From JAEZHK01 sp964575255 (GTDB taxonomy: Bacteria > Bacillota > Clostridia > Christensenellales > Aristaeellaceae), in the NCBI GenBank assembly GCA_964575255.1, contig CAZNPZ010000044.1:1-24538 (forward strand): a DNA stretch of 24,538 bases, read 5' to 3'. Shown here piece after piece: positions 14,587 to 23,197 of the stretch (its first letter is position 1; every line of letters starts with the position of its first letter). The notes beneath the pieces were generated by a model. The model was not told the origin of the DNA. It worked only from the letters and a program-made list of their open reading frames with translations, and ran no database searches. Made by a program: the position numbers and the translations under genes.

Positions 14587-15216
14587 TTACTTTGTCCCGA
14601 ACAACCTGTCGCCCGCGTCGCCCAAGCCCGGCACGATGTAGCCGTGGTCGTTGAGCTTTTCGTCCACCGCCGCGATGTAGATGTCCACGTCCGGATGCTC
14701 TTCCTGCACGCGGCGGATGCCTTCCGGCGCGCCGATCAGGCAGACAAGCTTGATGTTATGGCAGCCGCGCTCCTTGAGGAAGCGGATCGCCGCGGAGGAG
14801 GAACCGCCGGTCGCCAGCATCGGGTCGAGTACGATCAGTTCGCGCTCGGTGGCGTCGGACGGGAGCTTGCAGTAGTATTCGACCGGCTGAAGGCTGACCG
14901 GGTCGCGGTACAGGCCGATGTGGCCGACCTTCGCACCCGGAACGAGCTGCATGATGCCGTCCACCATGCCAAGGCCCGCCCGGAGGATCGGGATGATGCC
15001 CAGCATACGGCCGTTGATGATCTTGGTGCGGCAGGGGCCGATCGGCGTCTCGATTTCAACTTCCTTGAGCGGCAGGTCGCGCGTGACCTCGTAGGCCATC
15101 AGTGTCGCGACTTCCTGGAGCAGTTCCCGGAAATCCTTCGTGCCGGTCGTCTTGTCACGCATCAAGGACAGCTTGTGCTGCACCAGCGGATGGTCGATCA
15201 CATGGAGTTTTCCCAT
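14587..15216 (-). CDS. upp: Uracil phosphoribosyltransferase
   Basis: 209 residues, the standard length. It converts uracil and PRPP to UMP (pyrimidine salvage) in the cytoplasm. Recognisable segments are MGKLHVIDHPLVQHKLSLMR, LRAGLGMVDGIMQLVPGAKV, GLYRDP, the PRPP-binding LDPMLATGGSSSAAI, and the C-terminal YIVPGLGDAGDRLFGT. ATG 15216 is preceded by GGAGGCGG. The open frame extends upstream to 15288 but crosses the promoter. It is transcribed alone and ends at a terminator. Confidence 0.97.
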   Translation of the reverse strand: MGKLHVIDHPLVQHKLSLMRDKTTGTKDFRELLQEVATLMAYEVTRDLPLKEVEIETPIGPCRTKIINGRMLGIIPILRAGLGMVDGIMQLVPGAKVGHIGLYRDPVSLQPVEYYCKLPSDATERELIVLDPMLATGGSSSAAIRFLKERGCHNIKLVCLIGAPEGIRRVQEEHPDVDIYIAAVDEKLNDHGYIVPGLGDAGDRLFGTK

Positions 15217-15259
15217 TCGTACCGCCTCCAAATTCCCGCTTAAAAAAGACCCGTTTGTC

Positions 15260-15288
15260 AGTATACCACACGACGGATGGGAAAGCAA
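15260..15288 (-). promoter_or_regulatory. Promoter of upp
   Basis: On the minus strand, -35 TTGCTT (15283-15288), a 17-bp spacer and -10 TATACT (15260-15265) with TGG before it. The leader is about 35 nt, too short for a uracil attenuator. Confidence 0.65.
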
Positions 15289-15312
15289 CCGGAACTTCTG
15301 CCTTTTCGTACG

Positions 15313-15337
15313 AAAACCGCCGCATGGCGCGACGGTT
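15313..15337 (-). terminator. Probable terminator of the molybdenum hydroxylase operon
   Basis: On the minus strand AACCGTCGC (15329-15337) pairs, with one G-T wobble, with GCGGCGGTT (15315-15323) around GCCAT, ending in TTTTC. It lies 14 bp after the FAD-subunit stop. Confidence 0.55.
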
Positions 15338-15350
15338 TACGAGTTAATAC

Positions 15351-16172
15351 TCAACCGGTGATCCCATACTTGTTCAAAAAGTCCCCGATCAGGTTCATCA
15401 GCACTTTTTTTCGATACTCCGCCGAGATGCGGCCCCGGATGGGCTGTATGGCGTCGTCCATCGCGGAGAGGTAGTCGCCGCGAATCCGCCTGGCCTCCTC
15501 GACCGTTCGACCGATGAGGATGTTGTCGATGTCCGGACGCCGAAGGATCGTGCCTGCCACCGCGCCGTAGGCGGTCGCGGCGTGGCGGATGATGCCGCCC
15601 TCGACGCGCATCAGACCCGCGAACGACACGCGTGCAATCGCGAGCGCGCCGCGCGCGCCCACCTTGTGGTAATAGTATTCGCGGGTGTTGGCGAGCGGCA
15701 TCACGATCCGGGTCAGAAGTTCATCCGGTTGAAGGCACGTTTTGCCGCGCCCCAGGTAAAACTCCGAAATGGGCAAACTGCGCGCGCCGTTCACGCTCTC
15801 AAGCACCACCATCGAGTCAGTCACGAAGAAGATCAACGCGCTGTCCGCCTTGGGCGAGCCATTCGCCACATTGCCGCCGAAGGTTCCGGTGTTCCGGATG
15901 GCTGGCGCGGCGATCAGGCGCACCGCTTCTTTCAAAATCTCCGGCACCACCGGGCAGTCGAGCGCCTGCGTGTAAGTCACCGCCGCGCCGATCTCAAGTT
16001 TTCCGTCTACGACCTCGATGGTCTTGAGTTCCGGCACGTCCGCGAGGAACAGGTAGGATGCCTCTGGCTCGGCCTCGATCATGAGGTCGGTGCCGCCCGC
16101 GTAGGGAATCACGGCTTCGGAAGCGCGAATCTTCAACGCCTCACTCAGCGTCGCGGGTTTGTAGCTCACCAT
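15351..16172 (-). CDS. Molybdenum hydroxylase, FAD-binding subunit
   Basis: 273 residues. This is the FAD subunit (CoxM/XdhB type) of a xanthine-dehydrogenase-family enzyme, passing electrons from the iron-sulfur subunit to FAD. The FAD-binding domain holds AVIPYAGGTDLMIEAE (glycine-rich motif) and the typical IAAPAIRNTGTFGGNVANGS signature. The C-terminal part matches the CO-dehydrogenase-flavoprotein C domain. ATG 16172 overlaps the end of the preceding gene by 7 nt and has AAAGGAGGGG upstream. It is last in the operon, and its terminator follows. Confidence 0.92.
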   Translation of the reverse strand: MVSYKPATLSEALKIRASEAVIPYAGGTDLMIEAEPEASYLFLADVPELKTIEVVDGKLEIGAAVTYTQALDCPVVPEILKEAVRLIAAPAIRNTGTFGGNVANGSPKADSALIFFVTDSMVVLESVNGARSLPISEFYLGRGKTCLQPDELLTRIVMPLANTREYYYHKVGARGALAIARVSFAGLMRVEGGIIRHAATAYGAVAGTILRRPDIDNILIGRTVEEARRIRGDYLSAMDDAIQPIRGRISAEYRKKVLMNLIGDFLNKYGITG

Positions 16173-16636
16173 AAACCCTTCCCCTCCTTTGCCGCCAGTT
16201 TGATGCCCTCAATGATCGCCACGTAGCCAGTACAGCGGCAGAGGTTCCCGGAGATGCCGTCGCGGATCTCGTCGTCGGTCGGGTTTGGGTTTTTATTGAG
16301 CAAATTTTCCGCAGCCAGCACCATGCCGGGCGTGCAGAAACCGCACTGCACCGCGCCGGTCTTCGCGAACGCCTCGTCAATCGCGCGGAAGCGCGCAGTC
16401 TCGCGGTAGCCCTCGATGGTCGTGACCTCGTGGCCGGGCAGCGTGCCGATGGCGACCATGCAGGAGTTGACCAGCAGGCCATCGAGGAGTACCGAGCATG
16501 CGCCGCACTCACCCTCCTTGCAGCCACACTTCGCGCCGGTCAGGTGGAATTCGTTGCGGATCACGTCGAGCAGGCGCGCAGCCGGGGATGAGTTGCTCTC
16601 CACCATCTTTCCGTTCAATCGGAATGCCACGCCCAT
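16166..16636 (-). CDS. Molybdenum hydroxylase, 2Fe-2S subunit
   Basis: 156 residues. This electron-transfer subunit holds two [2Fe-2S] clusters. The N-terminal ferredoxin-like domain ligates one through Cys39, Cys44, Cys47 and Cys59 (CGCKEGECGACSVLLDG). The C-terminal helical domain ligates the other through CGFC (98-101) and CRC (133-135, LCRCTGY). All eight cysteines are present. The start is ATG 16636, which overlaps the stop of the molybdenum subunit by one base (TGATG); the adjacent GTG 16639 is possible too. It is translationally coupled on both sides. Confidence 0.95.
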   Translation of the reverse strand: MGVAFRLNGKMVESNSSPAARLLDVIRNEFHLTGAKCGCKEGECGACSVLLDGLLVNSCMVAIGTLPGHEVTTIEGYRETARFRAIDEAFAKTGAVQCGFCTPGMVLAAENLLNKNPNPTDDEIRDGISGNLCRCTGYVAIIEGIKLAAKEGKGLW

Positions 16637-18762
16637 CACGCGTCGCCCCCTTCCAGCGCCGAAAGCGCGTCCTCAGTGGAAAATGGCGCTTTGGTCAGCC
16701 GTTTCCCAACCGCCTGTTCCATCGCCAGTACGTAGGCGGGCGCGACGCCCACATGGGGCAGTTCGCCCGCGCCCTTCGCGCCCAGCGGGCCGAACTCGGC
16801 AGGATTCAGAACGAAATCGCTGACAAGCTCCGGCGCGTCCACGGCGGTGGGGATGATGTAGTCGCTCAAATGGTCATTCCGGATAATCCCGCGATTGTTG
16901 TAGGAGATCTGCTCCATCGAAGCGTAGCCCAGCCCCTGCAGCATGCCGCCCTGCATCTGCCCGTGGCAAACGGCCTCGTCAATCGGCACGCCGATGTCGT
17001 AGACGCCCCAGCAGCCGATGACCTTCGCCTCGCCGGTCAGCGTGTCCACCTCGACCTCGACGGCATTCCCCGACCACGAATAATCGGGATACGCGTCGCC
17101 CTTGAAGTGCTCCAGGCTGAACGGGATCATGTAGTCCGGGTGCTGATAGTGTTCCTCGACTGTGATCGTCTCGCCCGGCTTCCACACTTCTTTCAGCCGC
17201 GCGGCCGCCCGTTTTAAGATCAGGCCGACGATCATCACAGAACGACTGGCGACCGTCGGGCCGGAGTCGGGCACGAGGTCGGTATCCGGAGCTTCCAGAT
17301 GGACTCTATCGACCGGGATGCCCAGTTCCGCGGCGACGAGTTTGGGGAAACTGGTGTCAAGCCCCTGCCCCATTTCGGTGTTGGCGGTAAATACGTCCGC
17401 CGTGCCGTCCGCGTTGCCGCGGATTCGGGCGACCGCCTTGATCAGGTCGCGCTCACCGTTTCCGGTGAACGCGCAGCCGTGGAACACCAGCGAAAACCCG
17501 ATGCCCCGGCGGTAGCGTCCGGATGCCTGATGCTCGTAGGCGGCGCGCTTTTCGCGGTAACCAGAAAGCGCCTCGATTCTCTCCGCGATCTCCGGCACCG
17601 GCACATGGAAGTGGAACAGTCCTTCCGTGGATGTGCTGCCGCCCTGTTTGGACGCGTGGCGCAGCTTGAAATCCATCGGCTCCTCGCCCAGCGCCTTCGC
17701 GACGTGCTCCATCATCAATTCGACCGCGAAGAACGTCTGCGGCCCGCCGAAACCCCGGAACGCGCCGTTGGGCACGGAATTCGTCTTGGCCGCGCGGCTA
17801 TGAACCACAAGATTTGGAATATCATAGATCCCGTTGGCACAGATCGAGCCGCGCTGAAGAACCACCGCCGACAGCGTCGTGTACGCGCCTGCGTCGTAGG
17901 TCACATCGATGTCCATGGCGGTCACGCGCCCGCCATTGACCGCGACGCGGTATCTGCAGACCGACGGGTGGCGCTTTGGCGTATAAGCGATGTCCTCCTG
18001 CCGGGTGAGCACGACTTTGACGGATTTCTTTGCCTTGGCGGCGGCCACCGCCACCTGGCAGCCCAGGATGCTGGGATAATCCTCCTTGCCGCCGAACGCG
18101 CCGCCGGTGGGTTCCTGCACGACATTCAGCGCGTCGGCTTCGCAGCCCAGCGCCTTCCGGACCGCCCGGTATACGTAGAACGGGCATTGCATCGAACCGC
18201 GCACGGCGACCTTTCCGTCATGCCATTCGCCGATCATCGCGTTGGTCTCCAGGTGCACGTGCTCCTGCATGCCGGTCGTGAACGTCTCCTCCAGCACGCG
18301 GTCGGCTTCCGCGAACGCGTTCGAAACGTCGCCCTTTTCGATTTTGTACTGAAAGAAATGCGTGGTGGCTTTCAGCGGATCGAGTTCCGCCGGAAGCTCC
18401 TCATATTCCACTTTAATTTCCCGAAGGATCCGGTTCACTTCGCGCTCATCCGGCCCGACCACCATCAGAATCGGGTCGCCGACAAATTCGACCATGTCCA
18501 CCGCGAACACCGGCGTGTCGTCCAGCACGATGTGCACTTCGTTGACCCCGCCCACATCCCGGTGGTCGACGATAAGGTATCCTTCCGGGAGGTCCGGAAC
18601 CAGAATGCTTCGAATTCGCCCGCGCGCGACCGTCGAGCGGAGAATCCGCCCGAACAGAAAGCCCTCGGACTGGATGTCGTCGGTATATCGCGTTCGCCCG
18701 GAGACCTTCTCATCGTGATCCCGGCGCTTCATCGGCCGCCGGATCGCTTCCAATGCTTCCAT
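16636..18762 (-). CDS. Molybdenum hydroxylase, large molybdopterin-binding subunit
   Basis: 708 residues, typical for a separate large subunit of the xanthine dehydrogenase family. It binds molybdopterin and hydroxylates an aromatic heterocycle or aldehyde. Markers are GRTRYTDDIQ at the front, EPTGGAFGGKEDYPS, AFRGFGGPQTFFAVE, MGQGLDTSFPKLVA and the catalytic-glutamate motif GAKGAGELPHVGVAPA near the C-terminus. ATG 18762 is chosen because GGAGGACGAG lies just upstream. The frame is open to 18918, but that stretch spans the promoter and is poorly coding. It is the first gene of a three-gene operon (Mo, Fe-S, FAD). Substrate is uncertain; purine is a fair guess, but no purine gene is adjacent. 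No cofactor-maturation gene is in the window. Confidence 0.93.
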   Translation of the reverse strand: MEALEAIRRPMKRRDHDEKVSGRTRYTDDIQSEGFLFGRILRSTVARGRIRSILVPDLPEGYLIVDHRDVGGVNEVHIVLDDTPVFAVDMVEFVGDPILMVVGPDEREVNRILREIKVEYEELPAELDPLKATTHFFQYKIEKGDVSNAFAEADRVLEETFTTGMQEHVHLETNAMIGEWHDGKVAVRGSMQCPFYVYRAVRKALGCEADALNVVQEPTGGAFGGKEDYPSILGCQVAVAAAKAKKSVKVVLTRQEDIAYTPKRHPSVCRYRVAVNGGRVTAMDIDVTYDAGAYTTLSAVVLQRGSICANGIYDIPNLVVHSRAAKTNSVPNGAFRGFGGPQTFFAVELMMEHVAKALGEEPMDFKLRHASKQGGSTSTEGLFHFHVPVPEIAERIEALSGYREKRAAYEHQASGRYRRGIGFSLVFHGCAFTGNGERDLIKAVARIRGNADGTADVFTANTEMGQGLDTSFPKLVAAELGIPVDRVHLEAPDTDLVPDSGPTVASRSVMIVGLILKRAAARLKEVWKPGETITVEEHYQHPDYMIPFSLEHFKGDAYPDYSWSGNAVEVEVDTLTGEAKVIGCWGVYDIGVPIDEAVCHGQMQGGMLQGLGYASMEQISYNNRGIIRNDHLSDYIIPTAVDAPELVSDFVLNPAEFGPLGAKGAGELPHVGVAPAYVLAMEQAVGKRLTKAPFSTEDALSALEGGDA

Positions 18763-18807
18763 GCTCGTCCTCCGTTCCCGCGGCGTGGTAAATAACGCGG
18801 CGAATCT

Positions 18808-18836
18808 ATTGTACATGATTTTCCGCATCCGCGCAA
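18808..18836 (-). promoter_or_regulatory. Promoter of the molybdenum hydroxylase operon
   Basis: On the minus strand, -35 TTGCGC (18831-18836), a 17-bp spacer and -10 TACAAT (18808-18813). The leader is about 40 nt. No operator is obvious. Confidence 0.55.
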
Positions 18837-18925
18837 GCGCGCCGCCCTTCCCCATCGCGTTTTGCCGAAGCGAATGATTTTTCAATGAATTTACAATAAA
18901 CAAAGCAAATTCCAACATATTCGAC

Positions 18926-18954
18926 GGTCAACCGACTGCATTTTTCGGTATAAT
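18926..18954 (+). promoter_or_regulatory. Promoter of the PHP/lipid kinase pair
   Basis: A perfect -10 TATAAT (18949-18954) with a poor -35 (GGTCAA, 18926-18931) at 17 bp. The weak -35 may mean activator dependence or low expression. Confidence 0.45.
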
Positions 18955-18997
18955 ATCATTCGTATCTGTCTACACAAGCACATGGATGGAGCATCAA

Positions 18998-19726
18998 ATG
19001 AACGTCATCTGCGATACCCACACCCACACCATCGCCTCCGGCCACGCCCACAGCACGCTCATGGAGAACGCCGCCGAAGCCGCCCGGATGGGTCACAAAT
19101 TCCTCGTCCTTTCAGACCACGCGCCCATGATCCCCGGCGCGCCGACGGAACTGTACTTCCGCTCACTGAAAAATGTGCTGCCGGAGCAGGCGCTGGGCGT
19201 TTACCTGATCTTTGGCTGCGAGGCGAACGTTTTGGACGAGCGCGGGACACTCGATCTGCCCGCAGAGATTCTGGACAAGCTGGATCTCGTCATCGCGTCA
19301 ATGCACACGCCGACCTTCCCTCCAATCGACCCGGACGCCCACACCCGCGCGTGGCTGTCCGTCGCGGAGAACCCGTCGGTGGACATCATCGGCCACGCGG
19401 GCGATTCGCGGTACGCCTTTGACTATGAAACCGTGCTGCGCGCGTTCAAAAAGCACGGGAAAGTCCTTGAGATCAATACGCATTCATTCCGCGTGCGAAA
19501 GGGCAGCTACGAAAACTGCCGAGCCATCGCGCGGCTGATGAAACAGTACGAAATTCCGGCGGTGGTGTCCACGGACGCGCACTTCGCGCCCTACGTCGGC
19601 AAATGCGAACCTTCCCTCGATGTGCTCCGCGACGTAGATTTCCCGGAAGAACTGGTGCTCAACGCGGACATTCACCGGTTCGCGCGTTGGGTTTCCCAAA
19701 AGAGCGGCCGCACGTTTGATCTGTAG
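18998..19726 (+). CDS. PHP-domain phosphatase (YcdX-like)
   Basis: 242 residues. It is a PHP-fold hydrolase of the YcdX type, with a multinuclear metal centre built from His and Asp: CDTHTHTIASGHAHSTLMEN at the front, LSDHAP, the IIGHAGD segment, EINTHSFRV, and VSTDAHFAPYVGK. The physiological substrate of these phosphatases is unknown. ATG 18998 has GGAG 8 nt upstream; the earlier in-frame ATG 18986 has no ribosome site and overlaps that one. The lipid kinase gene follows after 43 bp on the same strand, without a promoter or terminator between them, so they are probably cotranscribed. Confidence 0.9.
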   Translation: MNVICDTHTHTIASGHAHSTLMENAAEAARMGHKFLVLSDHAPMIPGAPTELYFRSLKNVLPEQALGVYLIFGCEANVLDERGTLDLPAEILDKLDLVIASMHTPTFPPIDPDAHTRAWLSVAENPSVDIIGHAGDSRYAFDYETVLRAFKKHGKVLEINTHSFRVRKGSYENCRAIARLMKQYEIPAVVSTDAHFAPYVGKCEPSLDVLRDVDFPEELVLNADIHRFARWVSQKSGRTFDL

Positions 19727-19769
19727 CGCTACGCCGGCCATACAATTCATTGCGAAAGAAGGGCGCCGC

Positions 19770-20639
19770 TTGTATCACCTGATCGTCAATCCAGCCGCGG
19801 GCGGCGGACGCACGCTGAAGCTGTGCTCTCAGGCAGAGGAGGAACTCAAAAAGAGGAATCTTCCCTATCGGAGGATACTGACCGAGCGCCCCGGCCACGC
19901 CACCGAAATCACCCGCGCCATCACGAACGAGGAAGCGGGCGCCCGGTTTGTGGTCATGGGCGGAGACGGCACATTCAACGAAGCGGCCAACGGCCTCGCC
20001 GGAACGGACGCCGTGCTCTACTTCGTCTCCTGCGGCACCGGCAACGACTTCGTCAAGGCGCTTGGGCTTCCGAAGGATCCGATCGCGGCGCTCGGCGTTC
20101 AGCTGGACAACGGCACGCGCCATATCGACGCCGGCTTTATCAATGACCGGCTGTTCCTGAACGTGTCGGGCACCGGGTTTGACATCGAGGTGCTGCGACA
20201 GACGCGCCGGTTCAGCACCCGTTTCAAGGGGCTGGCAGCGTATTTGTTGGGTCTGCTGGCGGCGATCCGGCTCTTTAAACCCCTTCCGGCGACGATCACC
20301 GTGGACGGCCGGACGTTCTCGCAGCCGGTGACCATCTTTGAGGTCGCGAACGGCCGCTACATCGGCGGCGGCATGCTTGTCGCGCCAAACGCGGAAACCT
20401 CGGACGGCCTCTTCGACGTGGTGTATGTGGACGCGGTCTCAAGACTTCAAATCCTCAGGCTTCTGCCGCTGTTCGTGAGCGGCAAATACCTGAAATTGCC
20501 GTTCGTGCATTCGCTGCGCGCCAAAGAGGTCGTCATCGATTCTCCCGGCATGACGGTCAATTTGGATGGCGAACTGGCGGACGTCGACCGCGCCCATTAC
20601 CGGATCCTGCCCGGCGGCTTCATGGTTGGCTGTCCTTGA
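19770..20639 (+). CDS. Diacylglycerol-kinase-type lipid kinase (YegS/DgkB-like)
   Basis: 289 residues. It is a soluble lipid kinase that phosphorylates diacylglycerol or a related lipid with ATP. The catalytic domain shows IVNPAAGGG at the N-terminus, the nucleotide-binding MGGDGTFNEAANGLAG and SCGTGNDFVKALGLP. The C-terminal domain has GGGMLVAPNAETSDGLFDVV and ends in the usual DGE motif region (VNLDGELADVD). TTG 19770 is chosen because GAAGGG lies about 8 nt upstream and the family begins right at this point. Its last 20 bases overlap the last bases of the convergent nucleotidyltransferase fusion gene, so neither has a terminator in between. Confidence 0.9.
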   Translation: MYHLIVNPAAGGGRTLKLCSQAEEELKKRNLPYRRILTERPGHATEITRAITNEEAGARFVVMGGDGTFNEAANGLAGTDAVLYFVSCGTGNDFVKALGLPKDPIAALGVQLDNGTRHIDAGFINDRLFLNVSGTGFDIEVLRQTRRFSTRFKGLAAYLLGLLAAIRLFKPLPATITVDGRTFSQPVTIFEVANGRYIGGGMLVAPNAETSDGLFDVVYVDAVSRLQILRLLPLFVSGKYLKLPFVHSLRAKEVVIDSPGMTVNLDGELADVDRAHYRILPGGFMVGCP

Positions 20640-22935
20640 TCAGTTTTTCCAGACTCCCCGAACAGAAATCGCACAGTTCCTTCGCGAATTCCGCGCTCGC
20701 GGCCTCGGCCAGCACGCGGCATTCTTTTTTTTCGCCCGGCGCGCTGACCCACGCCCAGCCGCGCTCGTCCTCAATGGAAACCCCGTCCGAAAGACTCGCG
20801 CCCGGCATGCTCTCCGCGAGCCTGCGAAGGAGCGCACCCCGGTCCTTGAGTTCGACGGTGACCACGCGGTCGCTTCGGAACACCGACGGCATCGAGCGGA
20901 TCACGCCGGAGACGCTCAGCCCTTCCTTCTTCAGCGCGTGCAGCGTCCGAACCGCCGCGTACACCCCGTCGAAATACAGCTTCAGAAGCCGCTCATCCTC
21001 CGAGAGCAGCGCGCGCATCCACCGCGCTCGGTCGCTGGGCACCCTTTCCACCACTGCGCCGCGCCGCGCCGCCAGATCGATGATGCTGCGCGTCATGCCC
21101 GGCGGCATCGGGATGCGCTTGACGCCAATCGAAAGCGCCGTCCAACACAGAATCTGCTGATTTTCCGCCTCGCCGATCAGACCGCCGTCGCCATAGAAGC
21201 GGACGGATTCACCGGTCTCGTCCAAAATCAGTCCGACTTCCCCCGGCTCCGGATCCATCATCTCCTGTTCCCACTCGGCGCGCACCTGACAGCCGATTCG
21301 AAGCAGCGCCCGCTCTGCGGTTGACAAAAGCGGCTCGCCGGGCGCGTACAATTGCACCTTCATGCCTTCCGCGTCCGTGCCGCGCGTCAGCGCCGCGATG
21401 TAACCGCGCTCGCCGCCGCCCGCCATCACCGGTGCAAACATCCGCGCAGAAAACGGCCGGGCATAATCCTCCCGCGCCAGCGTGCCGGACAGTGAGCGCA
21501 TCTGGGCGCTGGTCGGCGTCGTGCCGCCCTCGGTCAAAAGCGTCAGCCGTTCTGCCGCCACGTACATCGCGCCGCCCGCGTCCAGAGACCTTACCGCCTG
21601 AGAGACTTGCGGAAGCGTTGAAGGCCCCAACTCAATCACCTGTACACCCTGCGCGATCAGCCCGGCGGAGGCCGCCCGCGCCTGAGCCATTGCGGTGAGT
21701 GAATTATCCCTGCCAATCACCACGCTGCCCGGCTTCATCGAGGCCGCGAAAGCCTGCGCGAGCCTGACCGCCTGAGCAGGGCTTTCCGGCGCGAACAGTT
21801 CCTGGCTGCGCGCGCCCCAGACCAGGTTCTGATCCACCTTCGCGCCGCAGGCGACCTCTTTGTGCGGCCACACCCTGACGCCCGGCATCAGGACGCACCC
21901 TTCGCCCAACTCCGACTGGTCGCCCAGCGCGGCTTCCTCAAAAACCGACGCGCGCGGCCCGACGGTCGCCCCGGTTTGAATGACGGCGCTGCGCAACTGC
22001 GCGCCCTCCCCAATCCGCGCGCCGCGCCAGACCACGCCCCGCTTCAGCGAGGCGTTCTTCTCCACCATGCAGCCCGCGCCCAACACGCTGTACGCGCCGA
22101 TGCGCGCGCCCTCCAACACGCGGACGCCCTCACCGATGAAGCACGGCCCCTCCAGAATCGCGCCTCGATCCACCTGCGCGTCCGGCGCCTTGTACACAGC
22201 GCCCGGCCTCGCCAGGGATTCCACCGCCGCCCGGCCATCCAGGAGATCCATGTGCGCTTTCAGATAGGCCGCGATATCCCCGATGTCGCACCAGTAGCCG
22301 CGCATCACATACCCGAAAATCTTTTGACCCTTCTCCACCAGCGCAGGGAACAGTTCTCGTCCGAAGTCGTGCGGTTTCCCCGCAGGGATGTGTTTGAGCG
22401 CCTCCGGTTCCAGGATATAGATCCCGGTATTCACCGTGTCGGAGCAAACCTCGCCCCAACCCGGTTTCTCCAAAAACCGGCTCACCTTGCCTTCGGCGTC
22501 CGCCACGACGACGCCGTATTCCAGCGGGTTGTCCACCTTTTTCAAGACCATTGTGGCCAGCGCGCCGTGGGCGCGGTGAAACTCTACGGCCTGGGTCAGG
22601 TCGCAGTCGGTGAGGCCGTCGCCCGACAGGATCACGAAGGTCTCGTCCAGAAACTTTTCCGCGAGCTTGACGCTGCCCGCCGTGCCAAGTGGCGTTTGCT
22701 CGGTGAAATAGTTCAATCGGACGCCGAACTCCGCGCCGTCGCCGAAGTATTCGGTGATCCGATCCGGTAAATACTGCATCGTAACGCCAATTTCGCGAAT
22801 TCCGTGTTTCTTCAGAAGATCCAGCGCGTACGCCATGACGGGCCGATCCATCAGCGGAACCATCGGCTTCGGGCATGCGCAGGTGAGCGGCCTCAGGCGC
22901 GAGCCTTCGCCGCCGGCCATGATGATTGCTTTCAA
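20620..22935 (-). CDS. Sugar nucleotidyltransferase / phosphohexomutase-like fusion
   Basis: 771 residues. Residues 1-230 are a nucleotidyltransferase of the mannose-1-phosphate guanylyltransferase/glucose-1-phosphate type: AIIMAGGEGSRLRPLT, KPMVPLMDRPVM, LSGDGLTDCDL and FLEKPGWGEV. From about 255 to 370 there are hexapeptide beta-helix repeats (GPCFIGEGVRVLEGARIGAY). The remainder follows the phosphohexomutase fold (VVIGRDNSLTAMAQARA). Its catalytic elements are missing: the Ser loop reads GGAMYVAAERLTLL instead of TASHNP, the metal loop reads LILDETGES instead of DxDxDR, and the phosphate loop reads VSAPGEKKE instead of RxSGTEP. TTG 22935 follows GGAGG by 8 nt. Similar fusions are annotated as GDP-mannose pyrophosphorylases; the sugar is not certain. 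Confidence 0.88.
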   Translation of the reverse strand: MKAIIMAGGEGSRLRPLTCACPKPMVPLMDRPVMAYALDLLKKHGIREIGVTMQYLPDRITEYFGDGAEFGVRLNYFTEQTPLGTAGSVKLAEKFLDETFVILSGDGLTDCDLTQAVEFHRAHGALATMVLKKVDNPLEYGVVVADAEGKVSRFLEKPGWGEVCSDTVNTGIYILEPEALKHIPAGKPHDFGRELFPALVEKGQKIFGYVMRGYWCDIGDIAAYLKAHMDLLDGRAAVESLARPGAVYKAPDAQVDRGAILEGPCFIGEGVRVLEGARIGAYSVLGAGCMVEKNASLKRGVVWRGARIGEGAQLRSAVIQTGATVGPRASVFEEAALGDQSELGEGCVLMPGVRVWPHKEVACGAKVDQNLVWGARSQELFAPESPAQAVRLAQAFAASMKPGSVVIGRDNSLTAMAQARAASAGLIAQGVQVIELGPSTLPQVSQAVRSLDAGGAMYVAAERLTLLTEGGTTPTSAQMRSLSGTLAREDYARPFSARMFAPVMAGGGERGYIAALTRGTDAEGMKVQLYAPGEPLLSTAERALLRIGCQVRAEWEQEMMDPEPGEVGLILDETGESVRFYGDGGLIGEAENQQILCWTALSIGVKRIPMPPGMTRSIIDLAARRGAVVERVPSDRARWMRALLSEDERLLKLYFDGVYAAVRTLHALKKEGLSVSGVIRSMPSVFRSDRVVTVELKDRGALLRRLAESMPGASLSDGVSIEDERGWAWVSAPGEKKECRVLAEAASAEFAKELCDFCSGSLEKLIKDSQP

Positions 22936-23057
22936 TCGAAAAACCTCCGGCAGGAATGTATGCGTATTTTTGCCGGAGATGCCCCCGTCCATTCAGTCGG
23001 TCGAAAAATGTCGTTTCCAGCGACGAAGCCGTGCCGGACGTTTTCCCTCAAAATGGT

Positions 23058-23086
23058 TTGACGTTATCGGCATCGGGTGGTATACT
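23058..23086 (+). promoter_or_regulatory. Promoter of the MBL-Mrp operon
   Basis: -35 TTGACG (23058-23063), a 17-bp spacer and -10 TATACT (23081-23086) with TGG before it. The leader to the ATG is about 105 nt. Confidence 0.7.
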
Positions 23087-23145
23087 TGTGCCGCCGCGCG
23101 CGCGGAAATTGATCGCCGGCGTTATTGAGAATTCAAAGGATGGAT

Positions 23146-23172
23146 GCCGAAGCCGGCTGAGTTCGGCTTTTC
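23146..23172 (+). promoter_or_regulatory. Leader hairpin with T run, possible attenuator
   Basis: GCCGAA (23146-23151) pairs with TTCGGC (23162-23167) around a 10-nt loop containing the palindrome AGCCGGCT, followed by TTTTC. It lies in the leader, 25 bp before the MBL start. The stem is short, so termination would be partial. Confidence 0.35.
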
Positions 23173-23197
23173 ATGGCGTCCAGTTGGAGGGGTTTTG

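Noticed and set aside
17299..18795. A 498-residue plus-strand open frame opposite the molybdenum subunit
   Set aside because: Same antisense effect over a well-supported gene; no ribosome site and composition typical of a shadow frame.
18763..18918. N-terminal extension of the molybdenum subunit
   Set aside because: It crosses a good -35/-10 promoter, and a strong ribosome site sits directly before ATG 18762.
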